The notes under the pieces are model-generated. The model was not told the origin of the DNA. It made no database searches and saw nothing but the letters and a program-made list of their open reading frames with translations. The position numbers and the translations under genes are program-made. Shown here piece by piece: positions 32,379-47,300 of a DNA stretch of 64,000 nucleotides (position 1 is the stretch's first letter; the number at the start of each line of letters is the position of its first letter). The stretch is taken from contig CAIIXF020000004.1 in assembly GCA_903813345.2 (NCBI GenBank), forward strand, positions 14,763,196-14,827,195, written 5' to 3'. This DNA is from Owenia fusiformis (taxonomy: Eukaryota > Annelida > Polychaeta > Sabellida > Oweniidae).

Positions 32379-35300
32379 GTAAGTTTTCTCATCTAGGTGT
32401 TTACGAATATGTTGCAGACAATATTAGGCGTATGCAGAAATGAACAATCTTTCGTAAGGTATATGTTATATAGCTCAGCTTCAGATGTTTGTCAAGATAT
32501 CTGATGTCAAAGTTCATTGTTTTTATTTTACAATTTTGTAAAGTTGACACTGCAAAAGAATCTAGATTCAGAAGAGCCACTCTTGAATATTCTGGAAAGA
32601 TGAGAATTCATAGACTAACACCAATGCACTGTATGTACACTGGAGATACTGCCTCAACTGCCATACGATTCTTAACACACTGAAGGTCAATACGTCTGCA
32701 GAAACAGACAAAATACAGAAAGAAAGTTCTCATAGAATTTTTCATGGATAGTCTAGATGTCAGATTGACACAAATACAGTATATAAAACGTATATGCAAC
32801 TGATATATGTCCTTTTTCAAAAATTGCTTGATATATTTGTTATGAAATCGTAATGAAAAAATACTGTTATGAATTTTTTTTGTAAATTTGTGATTCATAA
32901 TCACATGGCTTATATTCAGATTAGTATTTATAGGTTATATTCAGATTAGTGTTTATAGGTTATATTATGATTAATTAATACACCTTTGACTATCTATCTA
33001 GATCAACTCTGCACCTAAACCAATTACTTTTGACCAATAAATTTTGACATCACTATGTATTAAAATAACAATCAATAGAGTACAGGAATCCATGTTGAAA
33101 AAAGGTTACTATCTAAAAAATTTACCATTTACAATACAAGTTATTAATTTATTATTAAACCTTTTTGGGGAGATTGAGTGTCACTAGTATCAAAAGTTTT
33201 GTATGACTGAATTGAAAATATTATTCAAAATAAAAAGGGAACAACAACGATATTAGATCAGTTATTTTTATTAGCTCACATGGTGAGCTTTTGCAATCAC
33301 TCACTTGTCCGTCTGTCTGTCCGTCTGTCTGTCCGTCTGTCTGTCTGTCCGTCAACAATAGTGGCACGTTTTAAAACCTCTGTCGATAGGATTCCTGTTT
33401 TAAGTTATTTCTGTTCAACATCAATACAGAAAACCCCCCTATGACTCCTGGTTCAAAAGCTCGCCTATTTTCAAAATGGCCGTCACTTTTGTCTCGGGAA
33501 ATTCACTTTTAGTCCATTTCCTAGCTAACCTCTGTCGATAGGATTCCTGTTTTAAGTTATTTCTGTTCAACATCAATACAGAAAACCCCCCTATGACTCC
33601 TGGTCCAAAAGCTCGCCTATTTTCAAAATGGCCGTCACTTTTGTCTCGCGAAATTCACTTTTGGCTCATTTCCTAGCTTTACAAATAATTTCAGGTGTCC
33701 TACATTGTAAAAATCCATGTCAATGTAAAAATTAGATATATGAAATAATTTTGTTACAAAAAATCAGCGAAAAATTGTATCCATTTTTTTATTTTCAGCC
33801 ATTTTAGTTAACATTGATTTGTCTATCTGACTCGCGAAATCCACTTTCTGTCAATAACAGTGGCACGTTTCAAAACCTCTGTCGATAGGATTCCTGTTTT
33901 AAGTTATTTCTGTTCAACATGAATTCAGAAAACTCTCCTATGACTCCTGGTTCAAAAGCTCGCCTATTTTCAAAATGGCCGCCATTTTTGTCTCGCGAAA
34001 TTCACTTTTGACCCATTTCCTAGCTTTACAAATAATTTCAGGTGTCCCACATTGTAAAAATCCATGTCAATGTAAAGATTAGATATATGAAATAATTTTG
34101 TTACAAAAAATCAGCGAAAAATTGTATCCATTTTTTTATTTTCAGCCATTTTAGTTAACATTGATTTGTCTATCTGACTCGCGAAATCCACTTTCTGTCA
34201 ATAACAGTGGCACGTTTTAAAACCTCTGTCGATAGGATTCCTGTTTTAAGTTATTTCTGTTCAACATCAATTCAGAAAACTCCCCTATGACTCCTGGTTC
34301 AAAAGCTCGCCTATTTCCAAAATGGCCGCCATTTTTGTCTCGCGAAATTCACTTTTGACCCATTTCCTAGCTTTACAAATAATTTCAAGTGTCCTACATT
34401 GTAGAAATCCATTGCAAAGTAAAGAGTAGATGTATGAAATAATTTTGTTACGAAAAATCAGCGAAAAATTATATCCATTTATTTATTTTCAGCCATTTTA
34501 GTTAACATTGATTTGTCCATCTGTCTCGCAAAATCCACTTTTGGACCATTTACCTTAAACCCTCTGTCGATAGGATTCCCATTTTAAGTTAATTTTGTTC
34601 AACATCAATACAAAAAACTCTCCTATGACTCTTGGTTCAAAAGCTCGCCTATTTTCAAAATGGTTGCCATTCTTGTTTCGCGAAATTCACTTTTTGCCCA
34701 TTTCCTAGATTTACAAATAATTTCAGCTGTCCTGCATTGTAAAAAGCCATGTCACTGTAAAAGGTAGTTGAATGAAATAATTTTGTTACAAAAAATCGGC
34801 AAAATATTATATCCGTTTTTTTTATTTTCAGCCATTTTAGTTAACATTGATTTGTCCATCTGTCTCGTGAAATCCTCTTTTGGACCATTTGCTTAAAACC
34901 TCTGTCGATAGGATTCCAGTTTCAAGTTATTTTTGTTCAACATCAATACAAAAAACTCCCCTATGACTCCTGGTTCAAAAGCTTGCCTGATTTCAAAATG
35001 GTCGCCATTTTTGTCTCGCGAAATTCAATTTTGGCCCATTTCCTAGCTTTACAAATAATTTCAGGTGTCTTGCATTGCAAAAAGCCATGTCACTGTAAAG
35101 AGTAGTTTTTTTTTCAGCCATTTTAATTGACTGAGAGACAGATGGCTTGAAATAATTTTGTAACAAAAAATCAGCAAAAAATGTGACCATGTGAGCCCAG
35201 TACCCACGGTACTAATTTTTAGATTTATTTCATTTTTATCTATGATAATTCAAGTGAACGATTTCATGAGGCGTTTCAATCTATCCTTTGAGCTAAAAAT

Positions 35301-38300
35301 CATATATTTTATAACCTGGGGTATCAAGGTAGGTCACCATATGCCAGTCTAAACTCTAAAGGTGGTCCTAAATTGAATGAGGAAGTCAATCTGAATAATA
35401 TATTTTTCCATTCCAGGTCTCATTATTGGAGCTATCATAAGGTATGCTAGTCCTAAAGTGGTCCTAAAACCGCCAGTCATAGATTTACCTCTAGCATCCA
35501 ACTATACTGCGGGTGACCCCCCTGAAGTTGTTAAAGTCTCTATACACGATGAAACAAATGTTAACTCAACAATTCAATTCCGTTACCAGTTCCGGGATAT
35601 TGTCCAAACAGAGGAGGCTGAGTACCAGGAGGAGGAGCTGGTACAAAAGGTAAGAAATCTGGGTAATGACATTGATATATTGACTCTGGATGAGATTGGA
35701 GTATTTATATGGTCCTAAAGAAGCAGAGGAACATGCCAATGGAGTTGTACATTAATCTAATTAAATATATTTGATGAATCAAAAAATCAAGTAATCTCGT
35801 TTCAAGCCCCTTTGACACCCCTGTGACGACCCCCCCCCCCCCCCTCTTCTTGACTATTCAGGTATGGAAACCTCACGCAGAAAGGTTTGTAGTAGGGGAC
35901 ACAAAGGCTTGTAGCTAGACTAGAAATTAAGTGACTTGTCAGTTTTCTCCATATTATAAATGGCCTGACCAAAACCATTAGTGCCATCAATTTTTCCCTT
36001 TATATTGCAAGCTTTCTATTACGTTTTTTCTATTAAACTTGTGGACTTTCAACTGGTAATTGCCATGTTTATATATGGCAATAGACTCACATTTCTGTGT
36101 TGTGGGAAATTACATTTGTAATAGAAACCACTGCAATTTAAACTGTCATTCGTGAAATTGATTTAAAAATGTTCTTTTGAAATTAACACAATTGATTAGA
36201 TATAGACATTGATTATAAGTCTGTTCAGAATATATGATCCATGTTTTTGTTTGAATTTTATAAGATAGACACTCAGATTTAATCAAGGAAATCATTGACA
36301 TTTATAGCAGTTTGATAATAATTAATTGTACATTTGATTTAATTTAAATGACTGTTGAAGAAATATATCTATGAAACAAATGAAAAATATACAGGGCGGA
36401 CCAAAAATATCTACATTTCTATATGGCGCAGTGCTTGCATTAGGCTCAAGAAAATTTGAGTCCCAATGAGGGAAAACAAAACCCCAATTATTCTTAATCC
36501 AATGTGAAAAGAAACAATGTCTAATACCCTACCATGCGTGCAGAGTCTAGTTATTAATTACCCTCTTCCTAGTATATTTATATTACAGTTTAGCAGCCCT
36601 GCACCAAAGATTGGTGCCTGTGACAGTGCAGGTAATTAATCATTTCAAATCTACCACGCTGACCCTTTCTCAACCAATCAGCAAAGTAGAAGGAATGTGT
36701 GCTAAATACATGCTCATTAACTATATGGTGATGTCATAGGAGATGACCATATGGAAAGTCGTCCATATTTCGACAACAAACTCTCATTTGCTTGGTGAGA
36801 TCAGAGATTTATTGTAAACTGAAAGAGTGAAGACGAAGCTCTCTTTTAAGAAGGGAAGTCGAACGATTGCAAAGGCTACTAATACCCCTTCCCCTCCATT
36901 CAAGTTCACTTATCATACTTAACTGAAGATAGATAGTATAGTACATACATGTATTTATAGGTACTTGACATTGACACTTATTAGATACATGAAGGTTATC
37001 TCAACTGGCCACAAACTATTCATTCATTACATAAACTTATCTCATTCTGTTATCTTTGAAGTACTCAAAGACCACAAAGTGTTTAGGTTTACTATTCCCA
37101 CAGAATTTGGTATTCACTTCTAGAGGCTGGTGTATTAGAGACTGGTATTCATAAGAAAGTAAATTTTCCAGTAAATCATCTTATTATCTATACTGTATTT
37201 ACCAGAGACTGGTATTAACTAGAGATTGGTATTTATTAATAGAAATTGGTATTTAATAGAGTGATATTCACTAGAGAGTGATATTCATAGGAAAGTATTC
37301 ACCTGAAAGTGATATTCTTGAGAGGAGATGTATTTACTAGAGAGTGGTATTTACTTGTAAATGATATTCTTTAGAATGTTTGTATTTTTAGAGACTGGTA
37401 TTCATTAGAAAGTAGAATTTTCCATGTGCATCATCTTATTATCTATACTGTATTTACCAGAGACTGGTACCAACTAGAGATAGGTATTCATTAATAGAAA
37501 TGATATTTATTGGAGTGATATTCATAAGAGAGTGGTATTTACCTGAAAATGATATTCTTAAGAATGTTGGTATTTACTAGAGAAGGGCATTCATGAGACT
37601 AATACTTGATTAATATTAATTAATACTTACTGATTGATATTCACTAGAGTGTGATATTTATAAGAGAGTGGTATTCACACAAAAGTGATATTCTCAAGAG
37701 AAGTATTTCAGAAAAGTGGTATTTACAAGAGATTTAGTCATATTCACTAGAGACTAGAGAGTGTCCAGGAGACTTGATATGATGTTATTCCTATGTGAAA
37801 TGTTATAGACATTGTCATTTGCCTCAGTATTATTACATGATGTCCTGTTGTATTGCTAGAATACAGATTAGAATATGTCACTTTGACTCTCTTGATATAA
37901 TCAAGCAGTCTTATATTGTGTTATCTAATTATATCCCTTGTCTTTCATTTCGGTTTTATGACACTATTGTTGTGTGAGATATTTATAATGTTCTGGACCA
38001 TATAATCTAAAGTTAGAAGTATGTATGGGTACAGGACAGTAGAGTAAAGGTATAGCATCTTAAAACCCTTCATCTTTTTCAATTTAAAATTAAAAAGTTA
38101 ATTTTCCCATTGAACAAAGTTTTTTCATGAAATGATTTTTAGCATAATCTAATAGCAGCATGTTGCTTTTATAGCAAATAAATTAGTCTGTGAATAGATT
38201 AATGTACTTATTACACAATTTTTGAAATGTCATAAGATGTTGAATTTTGTAAACCACATCATTCTCTCACCTTTCTGTACATGATAATACTCTATATAAC

Positions 38301-41300
38301 TAATTAATTAACTCTCAACTATATAAAAAACAGACCATAATATGTAAATCATGAATAAGACAAAACCTCCAAAATATGAAGTTTTTAGCTCTTGTCCTAC
38401 CAGTTTTCTGGGAGGTTTTTATGTTACAAGTGAAATAGACCTCATTATTTTCATATAATTGATTATTTGTTTCTTTTGTTTTCAGGCAACCTTTGACCCG
38501 GAAGTGTTCTTCAATGTATTATTGCCTCCTATTATATTCCACGCTGGATACAGTTTAAAAAGGGTAAGATGAACTTCCTGTTGGGGCTACCTGTTTGTAA
38601 ATCAGGGGTTTATATAACAAGACGTTATAATACAGCATGACAGATTAGTAGATGCATCTAATTGCTGTCCCCAATCCTCAGTTTTATGTGATTCTCAAGC
38701 CTGGTATAATTCTGCATAATCTTGATGCACAAAAACCATGTAGGAGCTCGAAAAATTCCAGAAAAGGCAAATGTTCCACCTAACTACAATTTAGATCATA
38801 CATGACCTACATCTTAGCTAGTTTATGTACTCATTACATCCTCGGACAATGTCGGCTAAAGGACTTTGCCCAATTCCAGTAACATGAATAATTTTTAAAA
38901 TCACATAACTTAATTTTAATTTTTAATATAATAATAACTTAATTTTTACTGCATGAAACTGAGGGGGAGTCATCATTATAACACACTATGCATTGTTCTA
39001 AATTGAATATTATTGAGTTGTGAGTAGTGTTGTGATTGTAATTTGACACCACTCTGGTAGATAGAAGCTGAACCACTGTTGTTATTGTACATTGACATTT
39101 AATACTTTTTGTGATTGATACCAGCATCGCTCACAAATTCTGGTAAACTATTTTCATCACAAATTCTGGTAAACTATTTTCATCACAAATTCTGGTAAAC
39201 TATTTTCATCACAAATTCTGGTGAACTATTTTCATCACTCATTTGCAAAATCTTCGGAGAAAGCTATAAATTGAATTAAAACTAAGTTCACACCGACGGC
39301 GCTTGGATACAATGGATAGCACTTTAAAGCGCCATCAAAGCGCCATTGGTGTGAACTTTGTTTAATCACGCTTAATCCTTGTTATGATAGTGAAAAAGTT
39401 TACAAAGAGATGTTTGAAATAATAAACACAATCACTGTTAATCACTTCAATTCTTTCATTTTTCAGCGTCATTTTTTCCGTAACTTCGGAGCAATTGTGG
39501 GGTATGCATTCCTGGGGACAACAATATCCACACTTGCAATTGGGTGAGTAGAGCCATTTTAGTGAGATAGATATTATAAAATGTCTAAAAGTGTCTTAGT
39601 ACCCTGCGTCTGTGATGTTCATATAAAGTGTATAGAAAGTGTATGGCGTATAGAAATTATTTAACTAGATGTGCACTATATGCACTTAAATAAGGATGAA
39701 AAAGACAAATGATTGACATGGCATAATAAGAAATACTATTTTTATTAATTTAAAAACTGCATTCCCAGGCCTTCGATCTCATTTGCTTGTTGAGTTATGG
39801 TATATAGGGGTATAACATTGACTTGAAACAATACTATTTCATCCTTGGCCCAAGAGTAATTCATTGCATTACATTACATTACATACATGATCTGCTATGA
39901 AAGCAGTGAAGGACCGATCTTGAAGGATGATACTATTTATAATGTTATCTATTCTATTGTTTGATGTAGAGCAGAGTATATCAGGTGAAGTGGTAAAATA
40001 TGTGTACACATGCTTCACTTGTATCTTTATAAAGCAAACAAATATATACAAATTATTGAAATATCTGCAAAACTGAATGTAAATAAAATAAGTCACAAAA
40101 GCAAACATAAGTAATGAGATGTTGTATTTACTCAGAATTATTTTTATAAACCAACCATTAATGTCATTTTGTAAACATAATTTGTCAAAATATTCATTAA
40201 TCTTTTTATGTAAAAATTATATTTTAGTAAATGTCACATTTTGAACACAATATGTCACTAAGTAATTCTAAATGCCATATACAGTAATACTAAAATAAAA
40301 TGCCACTATTTTTCCAAATGTGAAGATTAATCAACAGTCAATATGCAATTAGCAATAGCCTGAAATAGGCTTGAATGGTAAAATAATGTAACGGAATTAT
40401 CATTAAGTCACATTGACTGTCTGTATACACAAAGCACAACAGTTAAACCTCTGTATAATGAACAGTTTTGATATAGCCATTCTCCTAAAAAAAGCTAATG
40501 GAGTTAACACATATACTCATACATTGAGGATATTGAGTGTGTTGTGGGAAATATCTTATTTGTATTTACAAATGTAATGGAATTATCATTTAATTAATTG
40601 ACTGTCTGTATACACTAAACACAACAGTTAAACCTCTGTATTATGAATAGTTTTGAGATCCATTCCCCTCCCCACAAAAATAATGGAGTTTATAACACAT
40701 ATACTCATACATTTAGGATAAAGAGTATGTTGTGGGAAAATATTTTATTTCTATCTACAAATAGGCGAGGGCTAAATGGCAGTCTACTTGTCATAAATTA
40801 ATTTTCATGTGGACAACTAGGAGCTATTTTTACGAGGAAGATAATACAAGAACTGGTCCATAGGTTCTAGCTAATCAATGCAAGTCACAAAATTGTATTG
40901 CTATATGTTCCAAAGCATCTATTGCATCAGGAAGAGAGCAGAAGCTTTAAATAAAGAGTTACCCATATAGAGAGTGATACTATCAGAATTCTGAATTTGG
41001 TTAAAAAATCTGTATCAAAAGTAATCTAGCAATAGCCAGTGCAACTGCCTCTAGTGTAAGACCTGTTTATGTTTATACTGTCATTCTGACCAGAGCTGGT
41101 CTCAGATACTCAGCTTGACAAAAGCTTGAGGCCTGATACACAGCAGGCCCATAGCCAGGATTTGCCAAGGGTGTTCACTTTTTGAAAAATTCCAGGGGGT
41201 TCAGTTTTGACAATTTTTGTTCGAAAATTGCCAAAATCACTTAAAAAGTGCTCAGAATCATGAAAAACTGCATGATTTTGTAAGAATGTTTGGCTAGGCG

Positions 41301-44300
41301 GGGGGGGGGGGGTCGCTTGAACCCATAGAACCCCCCTGGCTACAGGCTTGGGTACAGGTTTCGCTTTCGCTGGTATTTGGTTAGTTGTTCGATTTACAAG
41401 TATAGAACAGCATGACCTGGAAAAACACTAGAATATGCATAGCATATCCAACATGTTGTTTGACTATTTATTTATCATTTTGGGTTCATCAATTTAACCT
41501 GGACATACTTTAGTTGTATGTTATCTATGGTGTGTATATACAGTACTGTACTTAACAGTGTACATGTTTATGTCAGTCAGTGCATATAAATGATGTATGG
41601 TTTTTGTGAGGTCAATGTTTATATTTAATTGGACATCATTTCATTCTTCAGTTATTTTAATAGAAGTAAGATCATTATTAGAAATGGCAATCTCAGTTGT
41701 TTGTCAATAACTGAAAGTTCATGTACTAAGAGATACCACAGTGGACACCCCCCCCCCCCTCTTCACCCCCCCCCCCCCCTCACACACCCCCCCCCTCACA
41801 CACCCCACACATTTTCCCATCAAGATAATCTTGAACAATAACATATAACATATGGAAAGCAGTATTTTCTTGATGATAGCCATTTATATATGGACTTATG
41901 AATATATTATCTATTTTTGGCATCCAGTCAAAAGTACTAACATGTACATATGCAATATAACATGTGTGAGTACCTTTTGTATGAGGGATAAGTGTTCATT
42001 TCATTCAAGACCTCAATACTATATGCAAAAAATGGATTTTTGGGGAAAATTGCATTCTGACATCTTAACTATGCTGATGATTTCACTTCCAAAGAGGGAA
42101 ACCTGTATGAAGAGGAAACTGCAATTGACTGGGTAAAAGTGTTCAAATTAAAGAGCTAGTGTTCAAATGCAAAGGTGTTGTTTGCTGTACATCAACAACT
42201 TATAGAGGTGTTCAGAAATACAGGTTATGCTGTACATGTATTGTAAGAAAAAGTCTACATTCAGTGAATATTGTGTGCTGGGACCAACTTAAGTTCCAGC
42301 CATTACTTACAGGCTTTACTGTGTTTTATGTATGTATATCAGCAACACATGTTAAAATATTTTAACTTACCCTGGCAAGAATGCATTGTTACCGGAATTC
42401 CATAGTTTAGGGTCAGTAAACAACTCTCTGCTTTCTGGTCTCTCTAATCCATCTCTCCCTGGCGACACCACATCCCGGCTATTGTTTACCATAGCAACGA
42501 GCTCAGAATGGGGATCAGTCCTATGTGGTCGACCAGCTGAAATATCCATATCATCTGAAGCCATGTTATGATATAATCCAAGTTTCTTGGGTAAACTTTG
42601 AGGAAAAGTTGGTTTAGATTCTGTTTAGTTGAAAGTTTGTAACTTGAGCTTGCCTTCCAGTTGCCTACTGTATTCCCTACTACATCTTTAGTGGGTGAAT
42701 AGGGATGCAGGAGCAGGGTTAGATTGAATGATTCATTCTAGTGAAATGTCTTGATCTATAAGGGCCTTATTGTGTGGTTCTTATAGGAAGTACTTTTTTG
42801 AGTAGATCCTTTTCATTATTGGTCTCTTTTGATAGTGTTATAAAGAAATAGTATTTGTTTTTCTTGAGTTTGTATAAAAAGTTTTATCAATTTTTGCAGC
42901 CTTGTAAGAAAGTTTTCCCCATTTGGGTTGACTCAGAGTCTGCAAGGCAAATCATTGCCATTATTCTCCCAGAAGTGCCAAAAAAGATTGTAAATAGGGA
43001 ATTATATGTAAATGGTTGCTTATGAGTGGAAATTGGGAAAGTATTTCCTGTACAAATTTATCCATAATTTCTCTCATTTTGAACTTCTCTAAATTCCCAT
43101 CAAATATGTTCTAAATATGCATTAATTTTATTGCTTTTTCGTCCTTCGATCATAATGTTATATAAATCATATCCCTTTCATAATATTTCACAAGATCTAA
43201 ATCAGCAATTTGAATTATTTGTAAGGGATGTTCTAAAAATGAAGCTAAGTGATGAGTCTATGAGTAGATCACTGCATCCACTGGTTAGGAGCTTAGTGAA
43301 GCTGCAAATCAACAAACACCTCTAGTGTTGAGCTAGGATGAATAAATAAAATAAAAACACCTTTGCTAAATTAACTTCTTTATTTTTGAGACAATAGCTG
43401 ATTTTCTCATAATGTTTCTCTTGTTTTATATCTAGTGATTTGCTAACCTGAATAGGGTTGTACAAAATAAAATATATCTCAAATAATGTGATGGTAAAAT
43501 GTATTATATGCATAAAATGCATTGACATAGGAGAAAACTTGTATGTACAGTAAAACCTGTCTAATTCGAACACCTTTTGGGACTGGCCAAAAGTGTTCAG
43601 ATACAGCAGGTGTTCACATTTCAAGGACAGAGAAAAAGTGTTCACATCGAGAGATGCTCGGATAAGAGATGTGCTTGGATATACACTAAACAGGTATCAC
43701 TGAACAAATTATGTCCAGTGAAAAGTTAAAAAGCATCTGACCCCCCCCCCCCCTCCTTCAACTTCCTTACCTCCTTGTCCGAGATGTTTAAAGGAAGGTC
43801 ATCACCTGCAATTTGTTACAGAGGAGATGTTTAAAGGAAGGTCTCAAGGGCTTGAAACAAGACTAGAAAATATGTTATCAAACTTAAAACAGAGGCTTGA
43901 GTCATCAGATAGAAACCTATAAAATGGGATACTTAACCATGAACAATTACAACTGCTGTCTTTTTTCATTAGATCAGGTTTTAGATTACAATACAGTCTC
44001 TTGCACAGTCTGCAAAGATTTCATTGATTTATATTGGCCTATTGTTTAATTTGTAATACTTTCATGTGGCTGTGGATGAGACTGAAATGAAATGTCAAAT
44101 GACTTCCGAGTTGTATTTACATTCTCTTCAATAAAACTTACGAGGCAATTATTAAGCCTTTTTCTCAAATATCCGCAAATGAAGAAAACTAATAATAAAT
44201 ACATATTTCAAATGAAAAAATAACATGTTAGTCCATGCTAACAAAAATGCTCTAATATACCAATAGAAAATTGAATCATTTGATTTTTTATTTAGTCTTT

Positions 44301-47300
44301 ATGTCACTGCCACAAGTGGTGACATGTTGTTATAGACTTATAGTCTCCACCTTTTTTGGCTGGTGTTTGGCATCTGCAACAGCATTACGCATCTGTAACA
44401 GTGTTTGGCATCTGTAACAGTGTTTGGCATCTGTAACAGTGTTTGGCATCTGTAACAGTATTTGGCATCTGTAACAGTATTTGGCATCTGTAACAGTGTT
44501 TGGCATCTGTAACATCATTTGGTAGTCAGCATCTGTAACAAATGGCAGGTGATAACATTTTGCATGTTAATGCCTTGTTTAAGTTAAAGAATGATACAAA
44601 TTCGTATAATAGTTTCTCTATAGAATATTTCTGTAAGAGCTCACTTTTGTATGGCTCTGTGATATCAATTGGAACGTGACAAGAATTGACGAGTCTTACA
44701 GGTGTCGGCTTATAGGATATTAAACTTGATATATGTCTTAATAAGTTAGGTTGTTAAGACTTCCCTGTTTGTATTGAGAAATGAGAAAAAATGAGAATTT
44801 TCTTTTCTGTATGTTAAAGCTTGGCTTTACAAGTACATGTAATAAGGTAAAATATCAAAGTGAATCGTATTAGAAATCAATTTATGTTTGAATTATGTTT
44901 TATATTATTTCTTTTCTGTCAGAACTTAGTGTTAACTATATCAGTTAACTTATCAGTTCACACTAAGAAATTAATTTTCTTCTTCTTCAGGTGCCCTAGT
45001 GAAGAATGATTAATTGTTCTACTTTGACTACCTTAATATAAAGAAGAAATACATAATGGGGAAGGGGATTAGAATACATAGGGAAATATATAATGGGAAG
45101 GAAAAATACATAATGGGAGAAAATGAATATTGGGAAGGGGAATACATGATGGGGAGGAAAAATTATGGAGAGGGAAATATATAATGGAGTGGGAAAATTT
45201 AAGATGGGCAGGCAAAATATATAATGGGGGACAGAAAATTCATATTAATAGATGGGGATACATAATTGGTAGGAGAAATAATGGTTAGCATGATATATAA
45301 TGGAGAATGGAGGTGAAATGTATAGACTAATTTGAGTGAAAACATGTGAAGGGGACCGGGAATACATAATGGAAAGGGGAAGTACATGTCATGGGGAGGA
45401 GACATACAAAGTGGGAAGGGGAAATTCATAATGGGCACAGATACTTGATGCAGGAGCTTGAGCAATAAGGTTTGATAGAAGACTAGAAAGCGTAAATGGA
45501 ATTAGAAAACAGATCAGGTCACCTCTGCATTATTGTAGACATGCTGATACTCGTCTTAAAATAGATTATAGAGGAAGAGATCAGAGTGCCACTTGTGCAA
45601 TATTGTAATAAAAACAGCAATTTTGTTCGCAAGTTGAATGCATATCTAATTTCTTTGACAGGTGACAAAAATAGCATTTATAACATACCTATGATGATGT
45701 ATAGTGCAAAGTGTACACAAGACAGCGGGCCAATATAAGTTTTGAAAAGCCCGCACCCGCTAACTTTCTGATTGGTCAAGGTGCTGACGTCATAACCAAT
45801 CAATCGAAGATAAAACTGCGCGAGCAATTTTTCTTAACTCATTTCAATCATTTTCAAACCATTTGTTTGTCAATTCTATAGGAAAACGATACTCTCTGAC
45901 CAGTCTACATCATCATAGGTATGTTATAAATCGTTTATGTCACTATCGTGGCACATATGCCCTCGGTTCTCAGAGATCAATGTCCCTCCCAAGGTCGGGC
46001 CATATATCACTGAGACCTCGGGCATATATGCCACGATAGTGACATAACCTCTAAATATTGTATAATAGCATATATTGTTATAGATAGGTTCAGAAATGTG
46101 GCGAACTTAAAGTAATCAATTAAAGCTGCACTGTGTCAGAATCCGACCTAATGAGACAGTACTGCTTGTCAAATTCTTAACCCTCCCTACATCGGGGGGG
46201 GGGGTCTAACCTTTGAATAGTGCATTGCTGTTATGAATGTGCTTTAGAATATTAGAATGGCTTGGCAATTTGATGGTATTCAGTTTATCATGTAAACCAA
46301 ATTCTTTAATTGACAATATTGTTGTGTTATCTACAGACTGTACTTGACCTCCTTATGAGGGTCGATCAATAAGAATTGCTTCTTTGACTATCCATTTACT
46401 ATAGATTTTTTTATCAGTAAGAAAATAACATATTTATCAACCCGCATATTTTTAAGAACTTAAAGAACATCTTCGTATCTTGTTAATGTGAATGTGATTG
46501 TGTAGCAATTGTAGATAGTTGAGTACTTTCCTGTAAGGAGAATTTCATTATGGTGACATTTTAAAATGCAAATTAAAGTGAAAAAGAGTGCAATAATCAA
46601 GGAAAAAACTAAATGTACTTTTAATGAACACTCTAAATTGTATAGAAATCTGAGATAATTAAGCAGTTCATTCAAATTTTAGAGAGTAAAGTGGGAAAAG
46701 GCATGACCGCAATTATGGTTTTCTCACATGGTTATCAAGTGTGCATATCTTGAATATGTATATTATACTCAAATATGAGCTAAGTCCATGGGAACCAGGA
46801 AGCAATGATATGAAGAAAAAATGAATACAGTGCTTTAATGTTGCGGAAAATATAGAAAATTGCATTTCTATTCGTTAGTCTAATTCATCAGTTTAACTCA
46901 AATTATTGAAACCAGGAAGATATAATTTTAGCAATATTATCTATGTGTAAACTTAAATGCAGCCGAGTGTACAGCCTCCAAAAATTTAGCTATAAGTTGT
47001 TATATAGAGATTCCGGATTTCCGGTTTAATATGCATATATCTTTAAGAATGTGGATACTATAAGTTATTGAATGATTTGAAGTGCAATACGGGATATATT
47101 CTGCTTGAGAAATTTTGTATTGGAACAAGACGAAGTCAAGTGCCAATACAGAATATCGAGACAGAGTATATCCTGTAATGCACTTCAAATCATTCAATAA
47201 AATTTTTATTGTGTGATCCTCTGTATTGCTACTGAGATTGTCCCCTCCGTACCAATATTTTCTGTATTGCAACGGAGATGATCAACGGGGACAATCTCAG

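Noticed and set aside
43131-43325. Plus-strand ORF ending [12 protein letters not shown]
   Set aside because: Somewhat protein-like, but no splice signals, domain or homologous neighbour could be identified.
44364-44525. CRISPR-like regular repeat
   Set aside because: The 19-bp units are contiguous with no unique spacers, and the DNA is animal; it is a minisatellite.
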